Origin: an uncultured SAR116 cluster alpha proteobacterium | GTDB lineage: Bacteria > Pseudomonadota > Alphaproteobacteria > Puniceispirillales > Marisalimonadaceae | DNA length: 36,255 nt | NCBI GenBank assembly: GCA_902618195.1 | Contig: CACMZO010000012.1 | Location: forward strand, 1-36,255 | Reading direction: 5' to 3' | Part shown: positions 26,774-36,255 of the stretch, in pieces | How the letters are laid out: each line of letters starts with the position of its first letter | Position numbering within the stretch: the stretch's first letter is position 1 | Notes under the pieces: generated by a model | The model's database searches: none | What the model was told of the DNA's origin: nothing | Seen by the model: only the letters and a program-made list of their open reading frames with translations | Program-made: the position numbers and the translations under genes

Positions 26774-28375
26774 ATGAGTTTTGCTTTTTCCACAATGTTT
26801 CCTTTAACTAGTGATAATACTGAATATGAATTAATAGAAAACAATCATGTAAGCTACAAAAATTTCCAAAATAAAAATATTTTATTAATTCAACCTGAAG
26901 CACTAAAAATAATAACTGAAAATGCGTTTTACAAAATTTCTCATTTTTACAGGGGTTCACACCTTAAATTACTAAAAAAAATTCTGGATGATAAAGAAGC
27001 ATCTAAAAATGATCATTTTGTTGCACTAACTATGTTAAAAAATGCAAATATTTCTGCATCCGGAATTTTGCCTATGTGTCAAGATACTGGGACGGCAATA
27101 ATTAATGGATACAGAGGAAAAAACATATTTACAGATTTTAATGAAGAAAAAGAATTATCAAGAGGTATATATAATAGTTATCAAAAAAATAACCTTAGAT
27201 TTTCTCAACTTGCTCCAATTTCAATGTTCGAAGAAAAAAATACTAACAATAATTTACCTGGAGAAATTAATTTATACGCTGCTGAGGGTGATGAATATAA
27301 ATTCACTTTTATTCAAAAAGGAGGCGGGTCAGCAAATAAAAGCTTTTTATATCAACAAACAAAAGCGATTTTAAATCCAAAAGATTTAAAAAAATTTTTA
27401 TATGAGATTATCATTTCTCTTGGTACAGCTGCTTGTCCACCTTATCATTTAGCAATTGTTATTGGTGGAACATCTGCTGAATTAAATTTAAAAACTGTAA
27501 AACTAGCATCAACAAAATATCTAGATGAACTTCCAATAAATGGAGATGAAAAAACAGGTCATGCTTTTAGAGATAAAGAATGGGAAGAAATTATTTTAAA
27601 AATGACCCAAGAAATGGGTATCGGCGCACAATTTGGCGGCAAATATTATTGTCATGATGTAAGAGTCATTAGATTACCAAGGCATGGAGCATCTATGCCT
27701 GTTGGGATAGGAGTTTCTTGTTCAGCAGATCGACAGATATTTGGAAAGATAAATTCAAAAGGAATTTTTTTAGAAAAGCTTGAAACAAATCCAGCAAAAT
27801 ATCTACCTGAAATTGAAGAAACTTTAGATGAAGAAATAATTCATATTGATTTAAAAAGTGGGATGAATAAAATCTTAAATCAATTAAATGAATGTAAAGT
27901 TAAAACAAGGTTAAGCCTTACTGGCCCTTTAATAGTAGCAAGAGATATAGCTCATGCAAAAATTTTAGAATATTTAGATAAAAATAAAGATCTTCCAGAG
28001 TATTTTAAAAAATATCCTGTCTATTATGCAGGACCTGCAAAAAAACCAGAGGGTCTTCCTTCAGGTTCATTTGGACCTACTACAGCTGGAAGAATGGATA
28101 GTTATGTACCAAAATTTCAAAAATTTGGAGGATCAATGGTTATGCTTGCAAAAGGAAACAGATCACAAATAGTTGTTGATTCATGCAAAGAATTTGGAGG
28201 TTTTTATCTTGGTTCAATTGGAGGAGTTGCAGCTAATGTTGCTCAAAATTCAATCAAAAAGGTATCAGTATTAGAATATCCTGAGTTAGGAATGGAAGCA
28301 GTTTGGAAAATAGAAGTTGAAAATTTTCCTGCATTCATGGTTATTGATAATAAAGGCAATGACTTTTTTAAATAA
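26774..28375 (+). CDS. fumA: Fumarate hydratase, class I (4Fe-4S)
   Basis: This enzyme interconverts fumarate and malate in the TCA cycle. At 533 residues it has the fused class I architecture, an N-terminal alpha domain and a C-terminal beta domain in one chain. Three cysteines likely to hold the 4Fe-4S cluster are Cys102 (LPMCQDTG), Cys221 (GTAACPPYH) and Cys316 (GVSCSADRQ). The C-terminal domain has [15 protein letters not shown] with the Thr-Ala-Gly-Arg motif, then GNRS. The symbol fumA denotes the class and is not proof of orthology. It lies 18 bases after sspB. Its stop overlaps that of the convergent lactate dehydrogenase gene by eight bases. Confidence 0.95.
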   Translation: MSFAFSTMFPLTSDNTEYELIENNHVSYKNFQNKNILLIQPEALKIITENAFYKISHFYRGSHLKLLKKILDDKEASKNDHFVALTMLKNANISASGILPMCQDTGTAIINGYRGKNIFTDFNEEKELSRGIYNSYQKNNLRFSQLAPISMFEEKNTNNNLPGEINLYAAEGDEYKFTFIQKGGGSANKSFLYQQTKAILNPKDLKKFLYEIIISLGTAACPPYHLAIVIGGTSAELNLKTVKLASTKYLDELPINGDEKTGHAFRDKEWEEIILKMTQEMGIGAQFGGKYYCHDVRVIRLPRHGASMPVGIGVSCSADRQIFGKINSKGIFLEKLETNPAKYLPEIEETLDEEIIHIDLKSGMNKILNQLNECKVKTRLSLTGPLIVARDIAHAKILEYLDKNKDLPEYFKKYPVYYAGPAKKPEGLPSGSFGPTTAGRMDSYVPKFQKFGGSMVMLAKGNRSQIVVDSCKEFGGFYLGSIGGVAANVAQNSIKKVSVLEYPELGMEAVWKIEVENFPAFMVIDNKGNDFFK

Positions 28376-29528
28376 TTTTTTTGGAATAATGTAAATTTGA
28401 TCTATTCAATTGATCGATTGAGGTACATCCCATTAATTTCATATCCCTAATAATTTCTTGTTTTAATAAGCTAAGTGCTCTTTCAACACCTTTTTCACCT
28501 GCGGAAGCTAATGCATACAAATAAAGTCTTCCACCTGCACAGGCTTTAGCACCAATAGAAAGAGCTTTTAGTACATGTGTCCCTCTTTGAATTCCACCTT
28601 CACAAATAACATCAATTTTGTCTCCAACTGCATCAACAATTTTTGCTAATTGATCAAACGGTGAAACGGAACCATCAAGTTGTCTTCCACCATGATTTGA
28701 TACAATTACTCCTGTGCAACCTATGTCAATTGCTCTTTTAGCATCTTCAACGCTAACAACACCTTTAAGTGCAAAATGTCCACCCCATTTTTTTCCAAGA
28801 TCTTCAGCATCCTTCCAACTCATTGATTGATCAAGCATGTTTGTAAAATAGTCACCAATTGATGTCATTGCAGAAGTTCCTGCCCCAACATAATCTTGCA
28901 AGTGAGGAAGTTCAAATTTAGGACTTGTTATATAATTGATACCCCAATAAGGCTTTAAAATAAATTCCAACAAGCTATTTAAAGTAAAACGTGGTGGAAT
29001 GACAAATCCTGTTCTTAAATCTCTTTCTCTATTTCCTCCAGTAATAGTGTCAACTGTTAAAGCAAGAACATCAAATTTAGCTGCCTTTGCTCTTTCTAAC
29101 ATACTACTGTTAAGACCTCTATCTTTATGAAAATAAAATTGAAACATTTTTGGAGATGACGAAATTTTTGATACTTCTTCAACACTTACTGTCCCAAGCG
29201 AAGATACACCAAACATTGTTCTAAATCTATCAGCCGCTTTTGCAACAGCCCTCTCGCCTTCATAATGAAATAATCTTTGCACAGCTGTTGGAGAACAATA
29301 TACTGGCATCTCAAGTTTTTTACCAAAAATAGTAGTAGAAATATCAACATCTTTTACACCACGTAATACACTAGGTACTAAACTAACATCATCAAATGAT
29401 GATGTGTTCCGTCGATACGTTACTTCATCATCAGCTGCTCCATCTATATAGTTAAATATAGGTGAGGGTAGCTTAGATTTTGCAAGACTCCTAAAATCTT
29501 GAAAATTATAGCATTTTTTATAATTCAT
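28368..29528 (-). CDS. lldD: FMN-dependent L-lactate dehydrogenase (LldD-like)
   Basis: This 386-residue flavoprotein of the alpha-hydroxyacid oxidase family oxidises L-lactate to pyruvate, passing electrons to the respiratory chain. Visible motifs are [17 protein letters not shown] near the N-terminus, [25 protein letters not shown], and the active-site [12 protein letters not shown] with its catalytic His and Arg. [14 protein letters not shown] then forms the phosphate-binding end. Glycolate or other 2-hydroxyacid oxidation cannot be excluded. It lies nine bases after rpmJ and probably shares its transcript, and its 3' end overlaps the fumarase gene by eight bases. Confidence 0.9.
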   Translation of the reverse strand: MNYKKCYNFQDFRSLAKSKLPSPIFNYIDGAADDEVTYRRNTSSFDDVSLVPSVLRGVKDVDISTTIFGKKLEMPVYCSPTAVQRLFHYEGERAVAKAADRFRTMFGVSSLGTVSVEEVSKISSSPKMFQFYFHKDRGLNSSMLERAKAAKFDVLALTVDTITGGNRERDLRTGFVIPPRFTLNSLLEFILKPYWGINYITSPKFELPHLQDYVGAGTSAMTSIGDYFTNMLDQSMSWKDAEDLGKKWGGHFALKGVVSVEDAKRAIDIGCTGVIVSNHGGRQLDGSVSPFDQLAKIVDAVGDKIDVICEGGIQRGTHVLKALSIGAKACAGGRLYLYALASAGEKGVERALSLLKQEIIRDMKLMGCTSIDQLNRSNLHYSKKII

Positions 29529-29537
29529 TAAATTATT

Positions 29538-29663
29538 TTAGCCTTGTCTAGCTTTAAACCTAGGGTTTTTTTTATTTATAACGTAAAGTCTACCTCTTCG
29601 TCTTACAACTTGGCAATTTCTATCTCTAACTTTAAGTGTCTTAAGCGAACTAACTACTTTCAT
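29538..29663 (-). CDS. rpmJ: 50S ribosomal protein L36
   Basis: A 41-codon gene from an ATG at 29663. The protein begins [20 protein letters not shown], continues with [21 protein letters not shown] and ends there. This is L36, the smallest protein of the large ribosomal subunit. It is the C-minus form: of the four zinc ligands of classical L36 only one cysteine is left, and it has the longer C-terminus ending KARQG. It is followed after nine bases by the lactate dehydrogenase gene. It is too short for most gene finders, but the match is clear over its whole length. Confidence 0.95.
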   Translation of the reverse strand: MKVVSSLKTLKVRDRNCQVVRRRGRLYVINKKNPRFKARQG

Positions 29664-29710
29664 AATAACCTCAAAGAACTGCATATAATAAATATAAGTG
29701 AAGGTCAAGA

Positions 29711-30268
29711 TTAATTATTGTAACTGACGTTACACCCACCAATGCCACAATAGCCATTTGGATTTTTTAAAAGATATTGTTGATGATATTCTTCAGCGTA
29801 ATAAAAATTTTTAAAATTTTGTATTTCTGTTGTTATTTTGGGAAATCCATTTATTTTTAGCAATTCTTCATATTTGTTCATTGTTGATTTAGCTAATTCA
29901 AATTGTTTTTCATTTGTAGTTATTATAATTGATCTATATTGAGTTCCAATGTCATTTCCTTGCCTCATTCCTTGAGTTGGATTATGCCCCTCCCAAAAAA
30001 TTTTAAGAAGCTGAAAAGTGTCTATTTTATATGAATCATATACAAGCTTAACTACCTCAGCATGATAAGTTTCTCCATAACATATATCTTTATATGTTGG
30101 GTCTTTTGTGTTACCACCTGAATAGCCGACAGCTGTTACATAAATACCATTTATGTTCCAAAAAAGTTTTTCTGCTCCCCAAAAACATCCCATACCAAAA
30201 TAAATTATTTCAGAAGAGGATGGTTCGTAATCAATTGGCTTTTTATATACATTGTTAGAGATATTCAT
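29711..30268 (-). CDS. msrA: Peptide-methionine (S)-S-oxide reductase MsrA
   Basis: MsrA repairs oxidised methionine in proteins, using thioredoxin. The 185-residue protein has the active site [11 protein letters not shown] (Cys28). [30 protein letters not shown] follows, then GTQYRSIII and a C-terminal [12 protein letters not shown] with two cysteines likely to resolve the sulfenic intermediate. It diverges from the polyamine operon across 92 bases. A TATACT lies four bases before its ATG on the minus strand, so the leader may be very short. The thioredoxin reductase gene lies further right but is not adjacent. Confidence 0.96.
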   Translation of the reverse strand: MNISNNVYKKPIDYEPSSSEIIYFGMGCFWGAEKLFWNINGIYVTAVGYSGGNTKDPTYKDICYGETYHAEVVKLVYDSYKIDTFQLLKIFWEGHNPTQGMRQGNDIGTQYRSIIITTNEKQFELAKSTMNKYEELLKINGFPKITTEIQNFKNFYYAEEYHQQYLLKNPNGYCGIGGCNVSYNN

Positions 30269-30325
30269 AATTAGTATAATGTATATATCGGTGAATTAGA
30301 TGTTTCAACAATTTTTAAAATTTAC

Positions 30326-30353
30326 TTGAATAAATTATTTTTACCTCTAATAA
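30326..30353 (+). promoter_or_regulatory. Possible promoter of the polyamine operon (TTGAAT, 16 bases, TAATAA)
   Basis: TTGAAT at 30326-30331 and TAATAA at 30348-30353 would start transcription at about 30361, exactly the speA ATG. As with glmU, this would make the message leaderless. The boxes are only moderate matches. Confidence 0.3.
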
Positions 30354-30360
30354 GGCGATT

Positions 30361-32235
30361 ATGACAAATGATATTTATGGAATAGAAAAATGGGGTAAAG
30401 GTTTCTTTAAAATACTAGAAAATGGAAATCTAGGCTTATTAAATCCTCTAAAAAAACAAAGCAAGCCTATTGACCTTACTAAAATTTTAAAGAAACTTAA
30501 CCAAAAACTATCCCCTCCTTATATAATTCGTGTTTCCGATTATTTAGAGTTTATGATTAAAGAAATTAATGAAAATTTTAATAAATCTATTAAAACCATT
30601 GGATACAAAAATAAATTTAAGAGTATTTATCCAATAAAAGTTAATCAACAATCTCAAGTTATAAAAAACGTAGTCAAATACAGTAAAAAATTTAATTCTG
30701 GATTAGAAGTTGGTTCAAAAGCAGAGTTACTAATAGCTTTAAGTCAAAACTTAACTAAAAATGCATTGATTGTTTGCAATGGAACAAAAGATGAAGAATT
30801 TATAAAGTTATCATTACTTTCAAACAAAATTGATATAAAAACTATACTTGTAATTGAAAGTCTTAAAGAACTGGATTTGATTATCAAAATATCTAATTCA
30901 CTTAAAATAAAACCTTTACTGGGAATAAGAATTAAGTTAACTAATTTAATAAGTGGAAAATGGTCTCAATCAAGTGGTGATAGAAGCGCTTTTGGGCTTC
31001 CTGTAGATAAAATCACAGAAGCTCTTAGTAAATTAAAAAAAAATCAATTATTAGATTGCTTAATTCTTCAACATTCTCACCTAGGTAGTCAAGTGCCAGA
31101 TATCATAGAAATAAGGAAATATACTCAAGAAGCTTGCAGATTTTTTGTTGAAATTTTTAATTTCGGAGCACCATTGAAATATATAGATTTGGGCGGAGGT
31201 CTTGGTGTTGATTATACTGGTGAAAACAAATCAAAATTTCATTCTATTAATTATTCCATGAAAGAATATTGTATTAACATAATTGAAACTCTCAAACTTG
31301 AATTCGACAAAGCAAAAACAAATCATCCTATTGTAATAACAGAATCTGGAAGAGCAACAGTGGCTCCAAGCTCTATTTTAGTTTTCAATATCTTAGATAC
31401 AACTATTTTTGATGTAAAGTCATGCCCTATATTAAATAAAAAAGACCATATTTATTTATCTTATATGATACAAATCTTAAATTACATTAGTGAAAACAGA
31501 ATACAAGAATGTTTTAATGACCTAAATTATTATAGAGATGAATTAAGAGTTTTATTTAGGAATGGCCAAATAAATTTGTTAGAAATCTCTAAAATTGAAA
31601 AAACATATTTATTTGTTTTAAATAGAATTAAAGCATTTGTAGAAGAAAAAAAATTAAATTCTAATCCAATATCAAATAAATTGAATAATTTAGCTGACAT
31701 ATATCATGGGAATTTTTCATTATTTCAAAGTTTACCTGATATGTGGGCAATAGATCAATTACATCCAATAGCACCAATTCAAAAACTAAATCGTAAACCA
31801 AATAAACGTGTCATTCTTAATGATATTACATGTGATAGTGACGGTATGATTGCAAAGTTTGTTTTAAATGACGGAATAAAAGATACATTACCAATACATG
31901 AGATAAAAAAAAATGAAGAATATTATTTAGGTGTTTTCTTTATTGGTGCTTATCAAGAAACCTTAGGGGATCTTCATAATTTATTCGGTGATACAAATAT
32001 ATCAACAGTAAAATTAGAAGATAATGGTAAATTCAAGATTGTACATGAACAAATTGGGGATAAAATATCTCAAGTTTTGAGTTATGTTGAATACTCAGCA
32101 AGTGAAGTTTTAAAAATATTTTCTGAAAAAACTAACAGATTTTACAAAAAAAATCTAATCAGTAATAGTGAAAAAAATCAATTGTTAAAAAATTTTAAAG
32201 CGTCTATAGATGGATATACTTATTTTGAAAATTAA
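30361..32235 (+). CDS. speA: Biosynthetic arginine decarboxylase
   Basis: SpeA converts arginine to agmatine with pyridoxal phosphate. Its 624 residues match the large biosynthetic form. YPIKVNQ carries the PLP lysine (Lys93), GLEVGSKAELL follows, and KWSQSSGDRSAFGLP is typical of SpeA. ILQHSHLGSQV, IDLGGGLGVDYTG and VTESGRATVAP form the barrel; ITCDSDGMI and YQETLGDLHNLFGDT lie in the C-terminal domain. It starts a four-gene plus-strand run with carboxyspermidine dehydrogenase, carboxyspermidine decarboxylase and agmatinase. Its agmatine is the substrate of agmatinase at the end of the run. The ATG at 30361 has no Shine-Dalgarno sequence. Confidence 0.96.
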   Translation: MTNDIYGIEKWGKGFFKILENGNLGLLNPLKKQSKPIDLTKILKKLNQKLSPPYIIRVSDYLEFMIKEINENFNKSIKTIGYKNKFKSIYPIKVNQQSQVIKNVVKYSKKFNSGLEVGSKAELLIALSQNLTKNALIVCNGTKDEEFIKLSLLSNKIDIKTILVIESLKELDLIIKISNSLKIKPLLGIRIKLTNLISGKWSQSSGDRSAFGLPVDKITEALSKLKKNQLLDCLILQHSHLGSQVPDIIEIRKYTQEACRFFVEIFNFGAPLKYIDLGGGLGVDYTGENKSKFHSINYSMKEYCINIIETLKLEFDKAKTNHPIVITESGRATVAPSSILVFNILDTTIFDVKSCPILNKKDHIYLSYMIQILNYISENRIQECFNDLNYYRDELRVLFRNGQINLLEISKIEKTYLFVLNRIKAFVEEKKLNSNPISNKLNNLADIYHGNFSLFQSLPDMWAIDQLHPIAPIQKLNRKPNKRVILNDITCDSDGMIAKFVLNDGIKDTLPIHEIKKNEEYYLGVFFIGAYQETLGDLHNLFGDTNISTVKLEDNGKFKIVHEQIGDKISQVLSYVEYSASEVLKIFSEKTNRFYKKNLISNSEKNQLLKNFKASIDGYTYFEN

Positions 32236-32246
32236 TCGAGGTTTTT

Positions 32247-33452
32247 GTGAGTAAAATTCTTGTCATCGGTGCAGGTGGAGTTTCTTCTGTGGCAATTCAT
32301 AAAATGGCTAAATTATCAAACGATTTTAAAGAAATAACTTTGGCAAGTAGGACAATTGATAATTGTAAAAAAATTCAAACACAAATAAAAAAAAAATATA
32401 ATTTTAACATTAATATCGAAGAATTGGATGCAGATAATATTTTTGAGACATCAAGGATTATATCAAAATATACTCCTGAACTAGTTGTAAATCTGGCCTT
32501 GCCATACCAAGATCTAAACATAATGGAAGCTTGTTTAAACAAAAACGTTAATTATTTAGATACTGCGAACTATGAACCCAGAGATGAAGCAAAATTCGAA
32601 TATAAATGGCAATGGCAATTAAATGATAAATTTAAAGAAAAAAATTTGATGGGACTTCTTGGTTCCGGTTTTGACCCCGGAGTTACAAATGTTTATACAG
32701 CTTTTATTAAAAAACATTATTTTGATGAAATTCACTATTTAGATATTTTAGATTGCAATGGTGGAGATCATGGTCAACATTTTGCAACTAATTTTAATCC
32801 AGAAATAAATATAAGAGAAATTACACAAAAAAGTAAATTTTATAAAAATGGAAAATGGATAACTGGTGATCCATTATCTAAAAAAATTGAATTTGATTTT
32901 CCAGAGGTTGGTAAAAAAAATATGTATCTTATGTTCCACGAAGAACTTGAAAGTTTAGTAAAAAATTTTAAAGATTTAAAACAAGCAAGATTTTGGATGA
33001 CATTTGGAGATCAATACTTGAATTACTTAAATGTTTTACAAAATGTTGGCTTAACTTCTATCAAACCAATAAAATTCAAAAATGTGGACATTATACCACT
33101 CGAGTTTCTAAAAGAAGTTTTACCAGATCCAAAATCTTTAGGGAAAAATACAAAAGGTAAAACTTGCATAGGAACAATAATTAGTGGTCTAAAAAACAAA
33201 AAAAATAAAACAATTTACTGTTACAATGTTTGTGATCATAAGAAATGTTTTGAAGAAGTAGAAAGTCAAGCTGTATCTTACACAACTGGAGTTCCTGCAA
33301 TGATTGGATCTTTGTTAATATTAAATAAAACATGGTTTAAACCTGGTGTTTGGAATTTAGAACAATTTGACCCCGATCCATTTATGAATGCTTTAAAAAT
33401 ATATGGACTACCTAACAAAATTGTTGAATTAGATAAACCTGTCAACTTCTAA
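32247..33452 (+). CDS. Carboxynorspermidine/carboxyspermidine dehydrogenase (saccharopine dehydrogenase family)
   Basis: This enzyme reductively condenses aspartate semialdehyde with putrescine or diaminopropane, forming carboxyspermidine or carboxynorspermidine with NADPH. The 401-residue protein starts at a GTG (32247) with VLVIGAGGVSSVAIHKM-type Rossmann sequence (SKILVIGAGGVSS). LASRTIDNCKKIQ follows, then LLGSGFDPGVTNVY, DGGDHGQHFATNFNPE-like (NGGDHGQHFATNF) and AVSYTTGVPAMIGSLLI. Saccharopine dehydrogenase (lysine metabolism) is the main alternative. The next gene being the matching decarboxylase decides for the polyamine role. Since agmatinase in the same operon gives putrescine, carboxyspermidine is the likely product. 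Confidence 0.92.
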   Translation: MSKILVIGAGGVSSVAIHKMAKLSNDFKEITLASRTIDNCKKIQTQIKKKYNFNINIEELDADNIFETSRIISKYTPELVVNLALPYQDLNIMEACLNKNVNYLDTANYEPRDEAKFEYKWQWQLNDKFKEKNLMGLLGSGFDPGVTNVYTAFIKKHYFDEIHYLDILDCNGGDHGQHFATNFNPEINIREITQKSKFYKNGKWITGDPLSKKIEFDFPEVGKKNMYLMFHEELESLVKNFKDLKQARFWMTFGDQYLNYLNVLQNVGLTSIKPIKFKNVDIIPLEFLKEVLPDPKSLGKNTKGKTCIGTIISGLKNKKNKTIYCYNVCDHKKCFEEVESQAVSYTTGVPAMIGSLLILNKTWFKPGVWNLEQFDPDPFMNALKIYGLPNKIVELDKPVNF

Positions 33453-33453
33453 A

Positions 33454-34623
33454 ATGCTTAAAACTGTTAAAGTCAATAAAAAATATTTCAAAAACCTTGA
33501 TTTGTCTAAAATATCATCGCCTAGTTATGTGATTGATATTAAGGTGATTAATGAAAATTTAAAAATATTTCATAAATTAAAGACTGATACGAACGTTAAA
33601 ATTCTTTTGGCATTAAAAGCATTTTCTCTTAAAAGTATACTTCCTATTATTTCAAATGTGTTAGATGGTGTTTGTGCATCCGGTTTAAATGAAGCAAAAC
33701 TTGGTAAAAAATACTTTGGAGGTTTAATTAGTACTTATTCACCTGCATTTAGAGATACTGAATTTGATGACATTATAAAATTTTCAAATCACGTAACTTT
33801 TAATTCTATTTCACAGATCAATAAATACAAAAAATTATGTTTAAATAAAAATATTGATATTGGCGTTAGAATAAACCCTTTATATTCTGAGGTTGAAGTT
33901 TCGAAATATAATTCTTCAAATTTAAATTCTCGTCTAGGCATTCATATAAATCAATTAGATAAAATTGACTTTGCCGATATTAAAGGAATTCATTTTCACT
34001 CTTTATGTGAACATAATTTTGATGCCTTAGAAAATACATGGAATAAGATTTGGCCTTATTTAAAAAATGTAGTTAAAAACTTAGAATGGATTAATTTAGG
34101 AGGTGGACACCACATAACTAGATCAGATTATAAGTTAAAAAAATTATCTAATTTTCTTTTAGAATTAAAAGCAAAAACAGATTGTCAAATTATACTAGAA
34201 CCTGGAGAAGCTATTGTTTTTGAATCAGGCGTTTTGGTTGGTGAAATTTTAGATTACATTAAAGGAGATAATAACAAAATTCCAAATATTGGCATTACAG
34301 ATATAAGTCCTGTTTGTCACATGCCAGACGTAATTGAAGCTCCATATAGACCATCGTTAATGAATGAACCAGTTAAAGGAAAAAAAGTTGTTTTAGGAGG
34401 CCCAAGTTGTTTAGCTGGAGATGTAATTGGAGAATATAATTTTGTAAAAAATCCTAATATAGGAGATAAAGTTGTGTTCTTGGATCAAGCGCATTATACA
34501 TTAGTGAAAACGAATTTTTTTAATGGGATTAACCATCCTAAAATTGTATTATGGAATAGTGATTATAATGATTTTAAAATAGTCAAATCTTTCGATTTCA
34601 AAGATTTTGAAACGAGAAATTAA
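33454..34623 (+). CDS. nspC: Carboxynorspermidine/carboxyspermidine decarboxylase
   Basis: This PLP enzyme of the alanine racemase-like fold decarboxylates carboxyspermidine to spermidine (or carboxynorspermidine to norspermidine). The 389-residue protein has the PLP lysine in ILLALKAFSL (Lys55), GVCASGLNEAKLG, GVRINPLYSEVEVSKYN and SRLGIH. It continues with GIHFHSLCEHN, WINLGGGHHITR, LEPGEAIVFESG and the C-terminal GGPSCLAGDVIGEY, whose cysteine acts from the other subunit. It starts one base after the dehydrogenase stop and is followed by agmatinase, so the genes are co-translated. Confidence 0.95.
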   Translation: MLKTVKVNKKYFKNLDLSKISSPSYVIDIKVINENLKIFHKLKTDTNVKILLALKAFSLKSILPIISNVLDGVCASGLNEAKLGKKYFGGLISTYSPAFRDTEFDDIIKFSNHVTFNSISQINKYKKLCLNKNIDIGVRINPLYSEVEVSKYNSSNLNSRLGIHINQLDKIDFADIKGIHFHSLCEHNFDALENTWNKIWPYLKNVVKNLEWINLGGGHHITRSDYKLKKLSNFLLELKAKTDCQIILEPGEAIVFESGVLVGEILDYIKGDNNKIPNIGITDISPVCHMPDVIEAPYRPSLMNEPVKGKKVVLGGPSCLAGDVIGEYNFVKNPNIGDKVVFLDQAHYTLVKTNFFNGINHPKIVLWNSDYNDFKIVKSFDFKDFETRN

Positions 34624-34624
34624 G

Positions 34625-35491
34625 ATGTTAAATTTAAAAAAAAATTCATTTTTGGGAGAAGAATTATCTGAAAAAGAAAAAAGTTATAATTTTTCTAAAT
34701 TTCACATTTTACCCATACCTCTAGAAAAAACTATATCTTATGGTAAAGGGACATCAAAAGCTCCAGAAATTATAATTAATGCAAGTAATCAACTTGAAAG
34801 AAATCACAAAAGTCCATGTGATTTTGGTATATATACACATAATGCATTTGATTGTTCATTAAATTTTAACACAATATTTGAGAATATAGAGAATTTAATT
34901 TTTGATATTTTAAAAAAAGATAAAATTCCTGTTTGTATAGGAGGAGAACATAGTTTGACATTTGGTGTTGTTAAAGGATTTAAAAAAAAATATAATAACA
35001 ATAATGAAGATTTTGGCATAATACAATTTGATGCTCATGCTGATTTAAGAAAAACATATAATGGAAGCATAAATTCTCATGCAACTGTGATGTATAAAAT
35101 ACATAAAGAGAATATTCCAATATTTCAATTTGGAGTGAGAGCCCAATCTGACGAAGAGATTAAATTAAGAGATGAATTCAATATTAATTACAAAAGTATA
35201 GAAGATTACAGAAAAAATCCGAATATTACATTACCTAAAAACTTTCCAAAAAATATTTATATTACGTTTGATTCAGATTGCTTAGATCCATCTATTATGC
35301 CTGCAACAGGAACACCAGTTCCAAATGGATTATATTATAATGAAACTTTTTTAATTTTAGAAAAATTAATCGAAGACAAAAAAATCATAGGCATCGATTA
35401 TGTTGAATATGCTCCAATACAAAATTTTCATGCTTATGATTATATATCTGCAAATATCATATATGATTTAATGAAGCTTTGTTTAAAATAA
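34625..35491 (+). CDS. speB: Agmatinase (ureohydrolase family)
   Basis: SpeB hydrolyses agmatine to putrescine and urea using two manganese ions. Metal ligands are seen in GGEHSLTFG, FDAHADLR and TFDSDCLDPSIMPATGTPVPNG, and the family's later EYAP motif (DYVEYAPIQ) is present. I chose the ATG at 34625, one base after the nspC stop, giving 288 residues; a TTG at 34607 would overlap nspC and add six residues. Arginase or another ureohydrolase is less likely given the arginine decarboxylase three genes upstream. The stop is one base from the trxB stop. Confidence 0.94.
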   Translation: MLNLKKNSFLGEELSEKEKSYNFSKFHILPIPLEKTISYGKGTSKAPEIIINASNQLERNHKSPCDFGIYTHNAFDCSLNFNTIFENIENLIFDILKKDKIPVCIGGEHSLTFGVVKGFKKKYNNNNEDFGIIQFDAHADLRKTYNGSINSHATVMYKIHKENIPIFQFGVRAQSDEEIKLRDEFNINYKSIEDYRKNPNITLPKNFPKNIYITFDSDCLDPSIMPATGTPVPNGLYYNETFLILEKLIEDKKIIGIDYVEYAPIQNFHAYDYISANIIYDLMKLCLK

Positions 35492-35492
35492 A

Positions 35493-36255
35493 TTAAGATT
35501 CTTGTAACCATTTTTCAGCATCTAAAGCAGCCATGCAACCCATACCAGCAGCTGTAATGGCTTGTCTATATATTTTGTCAACACAATCACCAGCGGCAAA
35601 TACGCCATTAATATTTGTTAAAGTAGATCCCTTTTCTTTAACTTCAATATAACCTTCTTTGTCTAAAAGAATTTGATTTGTAAAACATGCGGTAGAAGGA
35701 ACATGACCAATAGCTACAAATGCTCCATCTACATTTATACTTCTTTTTGAGTTATCTTTAGTAGACATTAAATTCAAACAATTTAAGCCTTTATCATCTC
35801 CAATAAAATCATCAACCACAAAATTCCACAAAAAATCTATATTATCTCTAGAAAACACTCTATCTTGCAATATTTTTTCAGCTCTTAAATGATCTCTTCT
35901 ATGAATTAAAATTACTTTTGAACATATTTTAGATAGATATAATGCCTCTTCAACAGCTGTGTTCCCACCACCAATAACTGCAACGTTCTTATTTCTATAA
36001 AAAAAACCGTCACAAGTTGCACAAGCAGAGACACCTCTACCATTAAATTTTTTTTCACTGTCTATTCCAAGCCACCGAGCTTGTGCCCCCGTGCAAATTA
36101 TGACAGATTTTGTTTTAATGATTTTTCCACTATCACATTTAATTATTTTTAATTTGTCACTGAAGTCTACACTCGTAACTAGTTCATTTATTATTTCTGC
36201 ACCTACGTTTAAAGCTTGTGCTTTCATTTGATCCATAAGCCAAGGACCTTGAACA
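35493..36255 (-). CDS. trxB: Thioredoxin reductase, 5' end beyond the window
   Basis: TrxB reduces thioredoxin with NADPH through FAD. The frame is open to the right edge and reads VQGPWLMDQMKAQALNVGAEI at its visible start. The first 60 or so residues, including the FAD-binding GxGPAG, are therefore outside; the Met at 36236 is internal. Visible motifs are IICTGAQARWLGI and SACATCDGFFYRN with the redox CxxC. The NADPH site VIGGGNTAVEEALYLS, HRRDHLRAEKI and the C-terminal FAD site GVFAAGDCVDKIYRQAITAAGMGCMAALDAE follow. It is convergent with speB with a one-base gap. Confidence 0.96.
   Translation of the reverse strand, partial: VQGPWLMDQMKAQALNVGAEIINELVTSVDFSDKLKIIKCDSGKIIKTKSVIICTGAQARWLGIDSEKKFNGRGVSACATCDGFFYRNKNVAVIGGGNTAVEEALYLSKICSKVILIHRRDHLRAEKILQDRVFSRDNIDFLWNFVVDDFIGDDKGLNCLNLMSTKDNSKRSINVDGAFVAIGHVPSTACFTNQILLDKEGYIEVKEKGSTLTNINGVFAAGDCVDKIYRQAITAAGMGCMAALDAEKWLQES

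Overview
The window is AT-rich (about 30% G+C by eye) with very tight gene packing. It most likely comes from a streamlined alphaproteobacterium. The strongest evidence is a circularly permuted (two-piece) tmRNA gene, beside an SspB-alpha-type adaptor gene. The gene orders mreBCD-mrdA-rodA, ilvB-ilvN-ilvC and hflK-hflC-htrA also fit. A marine SAR11/HIMB59/AEGEAN-169-like lineage is my inference from base composition and compactness. It cannot be settled from this sequence alone.

Positions 1-4400 are accessory DNA. They hold a left-truncated secreted protein and three relatives of a small recombinase-like helix-turn-helix family, two of them carrying in-frame stops inside the region of homology. 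They also hold a compact three-gene cassette on the minus strand (HNH endonuclease, HIT-domain protein, HEPN-motif protein) and an unrecognised 132-residue protein. This DNA lies directly against the 3' end of glmS, the position used as attTn7 in many bacteria. The HNH-HIT-HEPN cassette is the best candidate here for an undescribed, probably defensive, system.

Positions 4393-19168 are core metabolism and envelope. glmS and glmU diverge and supply UDP-GlcNAc. A long minus-strand run reads ilvB-ilvN-ilvC, then mreB-mreC-mreD-mrdA-rodA, then a SbmA/BacA-like membrane protein and a glycosyltransferase-like protein. miaA lies upstream of ilvB on the same strand.

Positions 19193-25796 hold serB, the membrane quality-control run hflK-hflC-htrA, the Fe-S carrier ATPase mrp, and thyA-folA.

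Positions 25900-29663 hold the permuted ssrA (tmRNA) with its own terminator, sspB, class I fumarase, an FMN-dependent lactate dehydrogenase and a 41-residue rpmJ.

Positions 29711-36255 hold msrA and a four-gene polyamine operon: arginine decarboxylase, carboxy(nor)spermidine dehydrogenase, carboxy(nor)spermidine decarboxylase and agmatinase. Together these can make spermidine from arginine and aspartate semialdehyde without S-adenosylmethionine decarboxylase. The right edge cuts through trxB.

Five convergent gene pairs abut or overlap at their stops, and the only convincing intrinsic terminator follows the tmRNA. I found no tRNA, rRNA, CRISPR array, insertion sequence or intact transposase.
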